Positions 8,497 to 18,711 of a stretch of DNA of 64,000 bases are shown piece after piece. A program made the translations under genes and the position numbers. Numbering within the stretch: position 1 is the first letter of the stretch; every line of letters starts with the position of its first letter. The notes below the pieces were generated by a model. The model had not been told where the DNA came from. It was given only the letters and a program-made list of their open reading frames with translations, and searched no databases. Source of the stretch: Promethearchaeati archaeon (GTDB lineage Archaea; Asgardarchaeota; Heimdallarchaeia; Heimdallarchaeales; Heimdallarchaeaceae); assembly GCA_013166775.1 (NCBI GenBank), contig JABLTJ010000001.1, forward strand, positions 224,009-288,008. The letters run 5' to 3'.

Positions 8497-10416
8497 TTAT
8501 TCATAATTTTCCATTTGCTTGTGAATTTTTTCAATAAGATTCTTTATTTTTACACCGAATTCAACTTTATTTCCTCTCGATCTGACAGCTATAGTTTGTG
8601 CTTCGACTTCCTTGTCTCCAACGTTTATGATATAGGGGATTTTTTGCATAGTAGCCTGACGAATTTTATATTCCATTCTTTCCCCACTTAAATCTGCTTC
8701 AGCACGAATTCCTTCATTTTGAAAATTTAAGGAAACTTGTTTAGCATACTCTATGTGTTCATCAGTTATTGGAATGACAGTAACTTGAATTGGACTTAAC
8801 CAAACTGGTAATTTACCTGCATAATGCTCTATAAGTATAGCTAGGAATCTTTCAGTTGCTCCAAAGATTACCCTATGAATAACAAACGGTCTGTGTTTCT
8901 GTCCATCTTCTCCAATATAGTTTATATCGAATCGATCAGGAAGATTGAAATCTACTTGAATTGTGGCTAGTTGCCATCTTCTTCCTATGGCATCTTTGAC
9001 ATCTACATCTATTTTGGGACCATAAAATACTCCTTCACCAGCTTTAATTTTATATGGCAGATCCAATCTAACTAGAGCATTCTTGAGAGAACTAGTTGCG
9101 TGTTCCCATCCTTCTTCAGTTCCAATCGCTTCTTCTGGTTTGGTGCTTATGAAAAATTCCCAGTCAGTAAAACCAAAAGCTTTGTAGAAATGGTTAATCA
9201 TCTGAATAACATCAACAATCTCATCTTCTAGTTGTTCGGATAACATGAAAAGATGAGCATCATCTTGCGTAAAACTTCTAATTCTGAATAATCCGTGAAG
9301 AGCTCCAGAAAGTTCATATCTATATACAGTCCCCATCTCACCAATTCTGATAGGAAGTTCTTTGTACGAATAGGTACGGCGATTAAAAATCATCATGTGC
9401 CCTGGACAGTTCATAGGTTTCACGTACCATTTTTCTCCTTTCAGATTTACAGGAAACATATTTTCAACGTAATATTCCGTATGACCACTAGTCTGCCAGA
9501 CATTTTCCTTGTAAACATGAGGGGTTTGAACGATTTCGTATCCTGCTTTTTCATGTTCTTTATTCCAAAAATCTCTCATTACTTCCAATATTGCCCTACC
9601 TTTTGGAAAAATAAGTGGCATACCTGGTCCCCATTCATCGGCCGTATCGAATAGATCAAGTTGTCTTCCAATTATGCGATGATCTCTTTTCTTCGCTTCT
9701 TCGAGCATATTAACGTGCTTCCTCAATTCCTTTGGATTGAAGAATGCTACACCATAGACTCTCTGCAGGGATTCTCTATTAGCATCAGCTCGCCAAAATG
9801 CAGCTGAAGCATTAAGTATCTTTATAGCTTTAACTCTCTTTGTTGATGGAACGTGGGGTCCACGACATAAATCTTTGAAAGCTCCATTTCCATGCGAATA
9901 GAAGGAAACTTCTTCCGTTTCCATCTCTTTCAGAATCTCTACTTTGAATTTATTATCTTCTACTTTCTGATAATATTTGATAGCTTCTGCTAAAGACATT
10001 TCTTCTCTTAGAAATTTAGTATCTTCAGCTATTATTTCATCTACTTTTTTTTGAATTCGATCTAAATCCTCCTGAGTAAAAGGCTTTTCAATATAGAAAT
10101 CATAGTAGAAACCAACAGGCTCTATACTTGGTCCTATAGTTGGTCTTGCATTAGGAAATAATTCAACAACTGCTTCAGCCATTATATGTGCTGCACTGTG
10201 ATTAAGTACATGTAATGCTTCTTCTGATTTCTCTGTCAAGATCTCAAAGTCTGCATCATTTTCGATTACATAATGTAAATCTACTAGCTTTCCATTAATT
10301 TTAGCTGCTATGGAAGCATCTGCTAAACCTTGTCCAATTTGCAGTGCTGCATCTCGAACAGTTTTTCCCTTTGAAATTTCTAATATATTTTCATCTGGTA
10401 AAGTTAATTTAACCAT
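8497..10416 (-). CDS. thrS: Threonyl-tRNA synthetase, bacterial/eukaryotic type
   Basis: A class IIa synthetase for tRNA-Thr. Domains in order are TGS (residues about 1-65), the N2 editing domain with HSAAH and CRGPH zinc/editing motifs, the catalytic core with MNCPGHM (a zinc-ligand Cys) and PFVIHRVIFGATERFLAILIEHY (motif 3), and a C-terminal anticodon-binding domain. This is the architecture of bacterial and eukaryotic ThrRS, not the usual archaeal one with a DTD-like editing domain. The start at ATG 10416 was chosen because GGTGAT lies 3 bp upstream. A 13-residue upstream extension is open but lacks such a site. Confidence 0.95.
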   Translation of the reverse strand: MVKLTLPDENILEISKGKTVRDAALQIGQGLADASIAAKINGKLVDLHYVIENDADFEILTEKSEEALHVLNHSAAHIMAEAVVELFPNARPTIGPSIEPVGFYYDFYIEKPFTQEDLDRIQKKVDEIIAEDTKFLREEMSLAEAIKYYQKVEDNKFKVEILKEMETEEVSFYSHGNGAFKDLCRGPHVPSTKRVKAIKILNASAAFWRADANRESLQRVYGVAFFNPKELRKHVNMLEEAKKRDHRIIGRQLDLFDTADEWGPGMPLIFPKGRAILEVMRDFWNKEHEKAGYEIVQTPHVYKENVWQTSGHTEYYVENMFPVNLKGEKWYVKPMNCPGHMMIFNRRTYSYKELPIRIGEMGTVYRYELSGALHGLFRIRSFTQDDAHLFMLSEQLEDEIVDVIQMINHFYKAFGFTDWEFFISTKPEEAIGTEEGWEHATSSLKNALVRLDLPYKIKAGEGVFYGPKIDVDVKDAIGRRWQLATIQVDFNLPDRFDINYIGEDGQKHRPFVIHRVIFGATERFLAILIEHYAGKLPVWLSPIQVTVIPITDEHIEYAKQVSLNFQNEGIRAEADLSGERMEYKIRQATMQKIPYIINVGDKEVEAQTIAVRSRGNKVEFGVKIKNLIEKIHKQMENYE

Positions 10417-10676
10417 CTTATCACCTGTAAAATTTTTCTCAAGAGGACCGCGCACCTACTTAACAGTAGGGAAATTAAAAAACTGCTATTTAATTGTTTC
10501 ATATTCACCTAGCATTGTCCTCAAACGATTTATCTCAATTTCATTTAAAAAATTTATTACTTGTTCAATTTCCAGAAATTTGATGAAAAGAAGCAAAAAG
10601 TTAATATTATTTTCGTTTTCTTTGGAAACAGAAAATACCTTTTTGTATTTTGATACATGATATGGAGTTACTTGAT

Positions 10677-12212
10677 ATGAAACGGAAACATTTTGCTAGC
10701 CTTTCTATTTTTCAAATAATGGCTATGTTCCGAAGAGGTATTTTTTACTTTTTCCTTAGTATTTATCTTAAAGAATATCTTCACGTCTCAAATACTGAAA
10801 TGACATTGTTTGCAACTCTACCAATGATCGCTAATATTGCATCACAGTCAGGTTTATGGGGACGAATTTCTGATAAATTCAAGAAAAGAAGACTCTTGAT
10901 TGTTTTTGGGGAACTTTATGCTGCGATAGGTTATTTGGTTGTATATTGGATTCACAAAGGATACGAAAAAGAAGGAGCTTTAAGAGCTGCTGCATTTGCA
11001 ATTATAATAGGTTTTACAATAGTTGAAGCAGGTTGGAGTAGTAGTAATCTAGGGTGGTCAACTCTTATTGCTGACCTGACAAGAGATTCTGAAAGAAGTA
11101 GAATAATGGGATTACTTCAATTCATCGGTGGGATTGGGAATATTTTAGGAGTTACAGCAAGTGGATTTCTGTATCTTGGTGGAAAAGGTTTTTCTGAAGG
11201 TTATTTATTCTTCATCTCATCAGGAATAATGATTTTTAGTATTGTAGCTCTATTCATGATACCGGAATCTTACGCAGATTTGGAAAAAAGTGATGATAAA
11301 GAGATTGTTGAGCTCGTAGAAGAACAACAAAATATGATAAGGGAAGCAAAAGAGAACTCTGGTTCATTCAAATGGGAATGGAAAGTATTTGTCTGGCTTC
11401 TAGTTATCCTTGCTATAATTAATATTGGAGGAAACAGCATAAATCAAATGGTGAACATACACGTACGTTTACCTAGTACATTCAATGCTTCAGACATAAT
11501 TGTTGCTCAGTTGCGGAATACTACGAATATATCAATGATTATTGCAGGTTTAGTAATCGGTTTTCTTGCAAAGAAATTTGGTGATGGTAAGATGTTACTT
11601 GCAGGATTTGTCCTTGCTTTTATTGGAACCATAGCTCTACCATTTGCACCTAGCATAGTATTTGTCTTCGTCTATATGGCAACTAGAGGCTTTACAAGAG
11701 TCTGGGTACAAACAACGGCTTATTCAATGGTTAACCGAGTGGTTCCTTTAGAAAAAAGAGGAAGAATGATGGGTTATTATAATGCTACTTTTTACCTCTC
11801 GTGGGGTTTGGGAGGAACAATACTTACTGGTCCTATTGCTGATGCTATTGTAGGATCTAATTTGATAGTCATACTTACTTATACTATTCTTGGTATAATC
11901 GCAGTTGGAGCCTGGTCTTTCCTTATTATTTCTAAATTCACTAATATAAGGAGTAAAATGAAATTATTTATTGGAACTGCAATTGGGTGGTTTGGTCTAT
12001 CCGGAGTTTTAGCTGCTTTTGTTGCTAAATCCTTTGCTTCATTTGTTATTTCCTACGGATCTTCAGATTCTTATGCTTACAAAGTTACATTTCTTATTGC
12101 TGCTGTTTTAATCGCAATAGGAACACTTACTTATATACTCTATCGACCCAAGAAGTATAATGTTCTGATTCTCGACAAAGCTGTTGGCACATTGAATGAA
12201 GCTAACAGTTAA
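10677..12212 (+). CDS. MFS transporter
   Basis: An integral membrane protein with about 12 hydrophobic helices and a charged central loop (around ESYADLEKSDDKEIVELVEEQQ), the classic two-bundle major-facilitator layout. GRISDKFKKRRLL after the second helix fits the MFS loop 2-3 signature (G-x3-D-x-[KR]2). GRMMGYYNATFYLSWGLGG late in the protein is also MFS-like. The substrate cannot be predicted. Starts at TTG 10650 and ATG 10662 are possible. ATG 10677 is preferred because GGAG lies 9 bp before it. It is followed 22 bp later by an M20 peptidase gene, so the two may be co-transcribed. Confidence 0.87.
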   Translation: MKRKHFASLSIFQIMAMFRRGIFYFFLSIYLKEYLHVSNTEMTLFATLPMIANIASQSGLWGRISDKFKKRRLLIVFGELYAAIGYLVVYWIHKGYEKEGALRAAAFAIIIGFTIVEAGWSSSNLGWSTLIADLTRDSERSRIMGLLQFIGGIGNILGVTASGFLYLGGKGFSEGYLFFISSGIMIFSIVALFMIPESYADLEKSDDKEIVELVEEQQNMIREAKENSGSFKWEWKVFVWLLVILAIINIGGNSINQMVNIHVRLPSTFNASDIIVAQLRNTTNISMIIAGLVIGFLAKKFGDGKMLLAGFVLAFIGTIALPFAPSIVFVFVYMATRGFTRVWVQTTAYSMVNRVVPLEKRGRMMGYYNATFYLSWGLGGTILTGPIADAIVGSNLIVILTYTILGIIAVGAWSFLIISKFTNIRSKMKLFIGTAIGWFGLSGVLAAFVAKSFASFVISYGSSDSYAYKVTFLIAAVLIAIGTLTYILYRPKKYNVLILDKAVGTLNEANS

Positions 12213-12234
12213 GAATATTTACTGAATTTACAGT

Positions 12235-13386
12235 ATGAATACTATGAAAATTGAGAAACAAGATGTTATTCCAATTCTAAAGAAGCTAATTAATATTAAG
12301 ACCGAAAATCCACCTGGTTTTACTATTGAAGCTGTCCAGTATCTTTCTAATATTTTCAATGAAGTTGGGATAAAAAATAGAATCCAAGCATATGGAGAAA
12401 AAAGAGCTAATATTATTGCGGAATATGGTGAGGGAGAAAAGACGATTATTCTAACTGGGCATCTCGATACGATTCCAGCAGGTGATGAAACTAAATGGAA
12501 ATTTCCTCCTTTTTCAGGAAAAGAAGAAGAAGGAAGAATCTATGGTAGAGGATCAACTGATATGAAAGGAGCAATTGCTGCATATGTTGCAGTAATGACT
12601 CTATTGAAGCAAAAGAACGTGAAATTAAGTAAGAAAGTTATCTTTCTCGGAACATCTGATGAAGAACTAAACATGGATGGGTCTCTATTTGCAAAAAATG
12701 AAGGGATAATGGAGGGATGTGAGTTTGTCGTAATTGGTGAACCAACAGAGTTGAAAATTGGGGTAGCTGAAAAAGGAACTTTGTGGATTAAGATAAGGAT
12801 TGAAGGAAAGTCTGCTCATGGATCAACTCCTCATTTAGGTGTCAGTGCAATTGAAGCAGCAGCTAAATTAATTCCAGATTTAAAGGAAGTAGTGCCAGCT
12901 TTTGAACATAAGATTCTAGGAAAATCCTCTCTGAATATAGGTAAAATTTCAGGCGGAACTGTTGTAAATGTGGTTCCAGAACTCTGCGAAATTGAATGCG
13001 ATTTTAGACTAGTAGCTGACGATCTTCGCGATGAGATTAAGGAAAAATTCAATGCTGTTCTTAATAAATTCAATCAAGAGGAAGAAGCGAAGGCCAGTTT
13101 CGCAATTTTACATGAGCTACCTGCTATAGAAATGAAATATGTATCAAAATTCTTAGAGGATCTTAAGATTAAAGCAAAGAAAGCAGGTGCAGCAGAAATA
13201 ATTGGTGTTAATTATGGAACTGATGGTGCTATGTTAGTTCCTGATTATGGAACACCATTTGTAATTATGGGGCCAGGAAAATTAGATCAATTACATGTAA
13301 CTGATGAATACACGGAAATAGAAGAAGTAATTGACTACGCAAACATAATTTATGAAGCTTTAATAGACAATTTTTCTGTGACATGA
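12235..13386 (+). CDS. M20-family metallohydrolase (ArgE/DapE-like)
   Basis: A zinc-dependent amidohydrolase of the M20 family, which cleaves N-acyl amino acids or small peptides. Visible metal and catalytic motifs are GHLDTIPAG, GRGSTDMKGA (bridging Asp), TSDEELNMDG (catalytic Glu plus ligand Glu) and VIGEPTELKIG. A dimerisation lid follows, containing KSAHGSTPHLG. The 383-residue length fits acetylornithine deacetylase and succinyl-diaminopimelate desuccinylase. No arginine or lysine pathway genes are nearby, so the substrate stays open. ATG 12244 is an alternative start. It probably shares a transcript with the MFS gene just upstream. Confidence 0.9.
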   Translation: MNTMKIEKQDVIPILKKLINIKTENPPGFTIEAVQYLSNIFNEVGIKNRIQAYGEKRANIIAEYGEGEKTIILTGHLDTIPAGDETKWKFPPFSGKEEEGRIYGRGSTDMKGAIAAYVAVMTLLKQKNVKLSKKVIFLGTSDEELNMDGSLFAKNEGIMEGCEFVVIGEPTELKIGVAEKGTLWIKIRIEGKSAHGSTPHLGVSAIEAAAKLIPDLKEVVPAFEHKILGKSSLNIGKISGGTVVNVVPELCEIECDFRLVADDLRDEIKEKFNAVLNKFNQEEEAKASFAILHELPAIEMKYVSKFLEDLKIKAKKAGAAEIIGVNYGTDGAMLVPDYGTPFVIMGPGKLDQLHVTDEYTEIEEVIDYANIIYEALIDNFSVT

Positions 13387-13471
13387 GCTAAAATCCTTTT
13401 TTTCCTCTTTTGTTCGGGAAATGCAAATATTAAAAAGAAAGAATGAGCCATAATTACCTTGAAACTGGAAT

Positions 13472-14338
13472 GTGTTTCAGATTAACGCTAATCACTCAAA
13501 TCAAGAAAAATTCAAAGAAAGATATCAGAAATTGATTAAGATTACTGATATTTCAAAAAAAATTCAAAGAGATGATATTAGTCTACCTCCTAATGAATCT
13601 CGTATATTACTAGACTTTGAAGAAGCTATTTTGGAATGTATGAATTATTCTTGGGAAATAGACTCCATGCTAGAAGATGAAAATCTCTCACCTTATGAGT
13701 ATGATCAATTAGTTTCCCGTCTGGAAAAACTATCTGAAGTAATTGATATTCTGTTGGAAAAACACAAGAGCAATGTCGAAACTCTAAACAAAGTTATTTC
13801 AATTTATAAGATTTTAAAGAGTCTAATTAAGGAAATTCAATTTGTTGAAGATATAGTAATTATCTTAACAAAGACGTACACCGTTGAAAAGAAAACTGCT
13901 TACACAATTAATGAAAGTGAATATTTGATTGCTCTAGAGGCTTTAGATTCGTTCTTTAAGAAGAGCAAAATTAAGGCAGAGGAAAGAAAAGAATCCAAAT
14001 TAGAAAGAGAATTACTTGAGCTTGCTAAAATTATTGGGAAACTAGAAGAAAAACATGCCTTCAATTCACTTTATACTTCCCCAACAATCTTAATGAATGA
14101 AATCATTTCTTCTCTGGAAATCCTTGAAGCGATGATAGAACCCTTCTATCATATGGTTAAAGGTAATTACTATTCAGAAGAAATTAGTTCTGCAAAAATT
14201 GGTTTAGTTCTACTCTCTCAAAATAAAGAACTTGATGTTGGTGAAACTATTAAGATACGAGGTTTATTTAGTAGAAAAAGAGGAATTGAGGAATTAGAAG
14301 AATTGAGTGATGTTTTACGTTCTTTAGAAATCGATTAA
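13472..14338 (+). CDS. Hypothetical helical protein
   Basis: A 288-residue soluble protein starting at GTG 13472. It has no signal peptide, no membrane helix and no cysteine cluster. It is rich in Glu, Lys, Leu and Ile with long predicted helices, for example the segment from about residue 85 to 125 and KAEERKESKLERELLELAKIIGKLEE. This gives it a coiled-coil character. I do not recognise a family. It lies in tandem before tldD with a 52 bp gap, but that gap holds a possible promoter, so co-transcription is uncertain. Confidence 0.6.
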   Translation: MFQINANHSNQEKFKERYQKLIKITDISKKIQRDDISLPPNESRILLDFEEAILECMNYSWEIDSMLEDENLSPYEYDQLVSRLEKLSEVIDILLEKHKSNVETLNKVISIYKILKSLIKEIQFVEDIVIILTKTYTVEKKTAYTINESEYLIALEALDSFFKKSKIKAEERKESKLERELLELAKIIGKLEEKHAFNSLYTSPTILMNEIISSLEILEAMIEPFYHMVKGNYYSEEISSAKIGLVLLSQNKELDVGETIKIRGLFSRKRGIEELEELSDVLRSLEID

Positions 14339-14390
14339 CTTTTGTTTTTTCAAGAATAAAGTTTTTAACAAATACATTAAAATTGAGTGT

Positions 14391-15863
14391 ATGCAAGAAA
14401 GCTCCAGTAATTTAGAAGACCTTGTAGCTTACGGAATTAAGTGTTGCGAGAAAAAGGGAGTAGAGTATGCTGATGTAAAATATATGGATACAAGAATGCA
14501 AAATATATCTTACAAGAATGAAGCTTTAGAACAGCTAAGTAATATCGATAAGCGAGGTATAGGGATTAGATGTATACTAAATAAGAGTTGGGGATTCGCT
14601 AGTACAAATGAGTTAACAAGAGATAGCATTACTGAATTAGCGGAAAAAGCAATGAAGATTACGAAGGCTTCTTCAATGGTTAAGAAATTTGATATTGAAC
14701 TTGCTGACGAACCTGTTCATGAAGATAATAAAATGACCCCCATTAAGAAAGATCCTTTTAAAATTGAGTTAGCTGAAAAAATGGATGTTCTTCAGCAAAG
14801 TGCTAAAATAATACGTGAATATTCAGATAGAATCAAAGTAGCTACTAGTCATTTTGTTAGTAGACAAGATCATATGATATTGTATACAACTGAAGGATCA
14901 AAAATAGATCAAACTATTCTTTGGTGTGGTGGAGGAGTATCTGCAACAGCAGTTGAAGGTGGAGAAGTACAAACACGTAGTTTACCAGCAAGTTTCAGAG
15001 GTGATTTTCACACTGAGGGTTATGAATACTTTGAGAATTTAAAACTCATAGAAATTTCAGAACAAACAGCTAAAGAATCTGTAAAGCTTTTATCAGCAAA
15101 GAAGATGCCTACTGAACAAGCTACTGTAATATTAGGTCACTCTCAATTAGCACTACAGGTTCATGAGAGCTGTGGTCACCCAACTGAACTGGATAGAGCT
15201 TTAGGGTATGAAGCTGCTTATGCTGGAACAAGTTTCCTAACAACAGACCTACTAGATACCAATTTCAAATATGGAAACGAATTAGTAACAATGGTTGCTG
15301 ATGCTACGGTTCTTGGAGGATTGGGCACTTTCTTCTATGATCACGAAGGTGTTAAAGCTCAAAGAAATATCATGGTCGATAAAGGAATTTTTACAGGCTT
15401 TATGTCCTCAAGAGAAACTGCAAAAGCCATAGGATTGAATAGAAGTTCTGGTGCTGCGAGATCAATGGGATATGATAGAATTCCTATTGTAAGAATGACT
15501 AATGTTAATCTAGAACCTGGAGACTGGGAATTTGATGAACTAATTGGTGATACAAAGAAAGGATATTTCTTGGAAACTAATAGAAGCTGGAGTATAGATG
15601 ATATCCGAATGAATTTCCAATTTGGTACTGAAATAGGTTGGAAAATAGAAAACGGAGAAATGACCGAAATGATAAAGAATCCTACATATGAAGGAATAAC
15701 ACCAGAATTTTGGGGAAATGTTAGTGGAATATGTAATAAAAACCATTGGAAGATTTTTGGAACACCAAACTGTGGAAAAGGAGAACCTGGACAAGCAGCT
15801 TACGTAGGTCATGGAATCGCTCCTACAAGATTCGATAATGTTCGTGTAGGAATTCTAAAATAA
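14391..15863 (+). CDS. tldD: TldD-type metalloprotease subunit
   Basis: The catalytic subunit of a TldD/TldE (PmbA) protease complex, which in bacteria trims small peptides such as microcins and the CcdA antitoxin. The HExxxH zinc motif is present as HESCGHPTELDRA near residue 260, with downstream glycine-rich segments TVLGGLGTFFYDHEG and RSSGAARSMGYDRIP typical of TldD. The third zinc ligand is a Cys in this family, probably in the C-terminal GICNKNHWKIFGTPNCGKGEPGQ region. The partner subunit lies apart at 27397-28758. The end overlaps the convergent esterase gene by 9 bp. Confidence 0.92.
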   Translation: MQESSSNLEDLVAYGIKCCEKKGVEYADVKYMDTRMQNISYKNEALEQLSNIDKRGIGIRCILNKSWGFASTNELTRDSITELAEKAMKITKASSMVKKFDIELADEPVHEDNKMTPIKKDPFKIELAEKMDVLQQSAKIIREYSDRIKVATSHFVSRQDHMILYTTEGSKIDQTILWCGGGVSATAVEGGEVQTRSLPASFRGDFHTEGYEYFENLKLIEISEQTAKESVKLLSAKKMPTEQATVILGHSQLALQVHESCGHPTELDRALGYEAAYAGTSFLTTDLLDTNFKYGNELVTMVADATVLGGLGTFFYDHEGVKAQRNIMVDKGIFTGFMSSRETAKAIGLNRSSGAARSMGYDRIPIVRMTNVNLEPGDWEFDELIGDTKKGYFLETNRSWSIDDIRMNFQFGTEIGWKIENGEMTEMIKNPTYEGITPEFWGNVSGICNKNHWKIFGTPNCGKGEPGQAAYVGHGIAPTRFDNVRVGILK

Positions 15864-16754
15864 AATATTCCGAATAAACTCTCCTATTTTCTTTATAGCT
15901 TTCTTGCTCTCAGGCATGAGATTTCCAAAAATTTGAAACACATGCCACATTCCTGGCCAAATGTCAGCTGTTACATCCACTTTTGCTTTTATTGCTTTTT
16001 CAGCGAAGCGTGTCGTATCATCAAGAATAATCTCTTCTGTACCTGTTTGTAGTAATAGAGGTGGTAATCCTTCTAAATCTGCATAAAGTGGAGAAGCTAG
16101 CGGATTCTTACTGTCTGTGCCCTTAAGATATATTTCAGCTGATTGTTGAAGTTCAATCTTAGTTGCCATTATTTCCTCCTTTGTTTTCGTCTCAACAGAA
16201 TCACCAGTTAATGCTAAATCTGTCCAAGGAGATAGACATACTGCAGCAGCTGGAAGAGATATAGTTTCCTCACGTAGTTTGATCAAAGTTGCTAGTGCTA
16301 ATCCTCCACCAGCAGAATCTCCCGCAATTATTATTTTGTTGGACTTAATCCCTTTTTGATCTATTAACCATTTGTAAGCAGTAATTACATCCTCTAAACC
16401 AGCTGGAAATGGATTTTCTGGGGCAAGACTGTAATCCAGACACAGGACTGGAATTTCTGAAGTTTTACCTATGCGAGCTGCTATACCTCGATGAGTATTT
16501 AGGGAACCTGCATTATAAGATCCTCCGTGTAGATATATGATTGCGCAATCTTTGTAACTCTTTGGAGGAAACAGCCACTCACCAGAAATTCCTTCGATCG
16601 ATACTTGTTCAACTTTTACATTTTTTGGCTTTCGAAATAGAAAAACTCTGTTTTCTAGATTTTTTCTGTTTTCTTCTACATTCAAAATACCTTCATCTTT
16701 CATTGACATTAATCTCATGATTATGATGAATAATCTTGCACGTAAGCTAACCAT
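15855..16754 (-). CDS. Alpha/beta hydrolase, HSL-type esterase
   Basis: An esterase of the hormone-sensitive-lipase family, acting on short acyl esters. The oxyanion-hole motif YLHGGSYNAGS is near residue 75, the nucleophile elbow GDSAGGGLALA near residue 146, an Asp around LLLQTGTEEIILDDTTRFAE, and the catalytic His in PGMWHVFQIFG. The length of 299 residues is usual. The N-terminus carries a short helical cap. Its 3' end overlaps tldD by 9 bp in a convergent arrangement. Confidence 0.9.
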   Translation of the reverse strand: MVSLRARLFIIIMRLMSMKDEGILNVEENRKNLENRVFLFRKPKNVKVEQVSIEGISGEWLFPPKSYKDCAIIYLHGGSYNAGSLNTHRGIAARIGKTSEIPVLCLDYSLAPENPFPAGLEDVITAYKWLIDQKGIKSNKIIIAGDSAGGGLALATLIKLREETISLPAAAVCLSPWTDLALTGDSVETKTKEEIMATKIELQQSAEIYLKGTDSKNPLASPLYADLEGLPPLLLQTGTEEIILDDTTRFAEKAIKAKVDVTADIWPGMWHVFQIFGNLMPESKKAIKKIGEFIRNILF

Positions 16755-16821
16755 GATAGATTTGAAATAAAAAGAAAGTAAATAAATGTTAGTTCTTCAT
16801 CAAGGTTTTGCTAAAGAATAG

Positions 16822-18552
16822 TTATAGAAGTAGTTTGAAATACTTTGTAAATTTCAAAATATACTTCAGGCCTTTAACTTTCAGATTTCCTGTGAGAATT
16901 GCTATTACAGGATTTGTTTTTCCTAAACCTAAACCCATGAAAGTAGATCTATTTGTAGTGATTGATCCATCACATTCTTTCTTAGCTTTTTTAACTCTGC
17001 TTGTTGTGTTTTCAATTTGAGTGAAATCAATCTTTCCATTTCCTATATCCAAGATTACAGCCTTTGGATCTTCTTTTGCAACAATGAGTAGAGTATATTT
17101 ATCTTCCTTAAATTTCTGAAATTCAGGATTTACGTTAAGTGATTTAAGCATTGCAAAGATTAGAGATGCAAACCCCTCGTAATCTTTGATTTGATTGTAT
17201 AAAGGCAGTATCATTTCCATTGCTTTTTCGTAGCGTTTTACAATTTCATCAACAACTGATTCATCCATGGGAGTTGAAAGAATGAATGCTGTTACTCCTC
17301 TAGATACTGCGTAAATTCCATTGATGGCTAATGATAATGTCAAATACTTTGATAGCTCTAAAGTGGGTATAAGCTTGAAAACAGTCTGTCTTCCATCTTC
17401 AACTGGTTCCTCAAATAGATAAACATAAACAAGTGATTGGAGTCCACTAACCTGTCCCTTGATATCTAGTTCTTTTAACACATTTCGTAATCCTTCTCTT
17501 AGTCTATCACCCAGTTTTCCTAGTCGCTCAACCTCTTTTTCATTATACAACTCCATAGCTGTTTTCCCAGCAATCATAGTCATAGCATTTCCACTAAATG
17601 TCCCTGAATGAGTTATGAATTCCTTCTTTGTCGGATTAAATTGATTGATTATTTCGTGTTTTCCTCCAAAAGCCCCTACTGGTAAACCTCCACCTATTGT
17701 CTTTCCAAGAGCAGTTAGGTCAGGTACAACTCCATAGTACTTTTGCATCCCTCCAGTTGATATACGGAAAGTGATGACTTCATCAAAAATTAGCAAAATA
17801 TTATATTTTATAGTTAGCTCTCTTAATCCTTGGAGATATTCTTTGGTTGCAATTGCTCCTCCACCTGATCCCATAATCGGTTCGAGAATCATTGCTGCAA
17901 TTTTCTTATGATGTTTTTTCATTACCTCTTCAGCAGCTGCTAAATCATTAAAGGGTACAATAAATACATCTTTCAGAATTGTTTTTGGTACGCCTTTTTC
18001 CACAGTTGCTATCGGCATCTCATCAGCTGTTAGATTTGGAGTAATATTGACTTCTACATAGTCATGAGAACCGTGATAGCCACCTTCTGTTTTTATGATT
18101 TTATCTTTTCCAGTGTATTTCCTCGCAGCCCTGATTGCAAACATTGTTGCTTCTGTTCCGGAATTGCAAAATCTAAGCAGCTCGATTGATGGTGTTCTTT
18201 CACATATTATCTTTGCAAGTTGGTGTTGAACTTCCATTGGAGCTGCATGAGCTGTTCCTTCGCTTGCTTGTTTTTGCATATTTTCAACAATTTTTTGATG
18301 AGCATGACCATGAATGTTCACAGTCATACTATTAAGACAGTCAATGTATTCATTGCCATCAAAATCATAAAGATAGCAACCTTCTCCTTTAGTTACGAAG
18401 AAAGGATAGGGGTAAAAATGTGCTACATTTCTTGTTCCTCCTCCTGGAAGCCATTTCTGTGCTTCTTCAAAATGTTTCTTTGATCCTTGCGTCTTATTTT
18501 TGTATTCATTTATAATATTGCTCTTTATATTCTCTAAATCTTCAATAGACAT
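16822..18552 (-). CDS. Class III aminotransferase fused to SCP2-like domain
   Basis: Residues about 1-435 form a fold-type I PLP enzyme related to glutamate-1-semialdehyde aminomutase. The cofactor lysine sits in LTALGKTIGGGLPVGAFGG, and FDEVITFR supplies the pyridine-contacting Asp. The last 110 residues are different: LLIVAKEDPKAVILDIGNGKID, a strand-rich middle, then GLGKTNPVIAILTGNLKVKG, which matches the SCP2 sterol-carrier fold with its GKLKVKGD-type motif. Such domains bind hydrophobic ligands or mediate contacts. The fusion suggests an amine or ketone substrate carried on a lipid-like group, which is inference. No haem-pathway neighbours are present. Confidence 0.87.
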   Translation of the reverse strand: MSIEDLENIKSNIINEYKNKTQGSKKHFEEAQKWLPGGGTRNVAHFYPYPFFVTKGEGCYLYDFDGNEYIDCLNSMTVNIHGHAHQKIVENMQKQASEGTAHAAPMEVQHQLAKIICERTPSIELLRFCNSGTEATMFAIRAARKYTGKDKIIKTEGGYHGSHDYVEVNITPNLTADEMPIATVEKGVPKTILKDVFIVPFNDLAAAEEVMKKHHKKIAAMILEPIMGSGGGAIATKEYLQGLRELTIKYNILLIFDEVITFRISTGGMQKYYGVVPDLTALGKTIGGGLPVGAFGGKHEIINQFNPTKKEFITHSGTFSGNAMTMIAGKTAMELYNEKEVERLGKLGDRLREGLRNVLKELDIKGQVSGLQSLVYVYLFEEPVEDGRQTVFKLIPTLELSKYLTLSLAINGIYAVSRGVTAFILSTPMDESVVDEIVKRYEKAMEMILPLYNQIKDYEGFASLIFAMLKSLNVNPEFQKFKEDKYTLLIVAKEDPKAVILDIGNGKIDFTQIENTTSRVKKAKKECDGSITTNRSTFMGLGLGKTNPVIAILTGNLKVKGLKYILKFTKYFKLLL

Positions 18553-18711
18553 ATTCTCTACCTTCTTTATCCTCTCTTAGGTAATGTAATGCTGGAAACT
18601 AAATCTTTAGAAGAATAGTGTGATAAAAGATTTTCCTCTTAACCATATTCAAATACTTTTGATATATGATAGTTCTTAAAAGCTTAAAATTAAATTGTTT
18701 CTTTGATTTAA

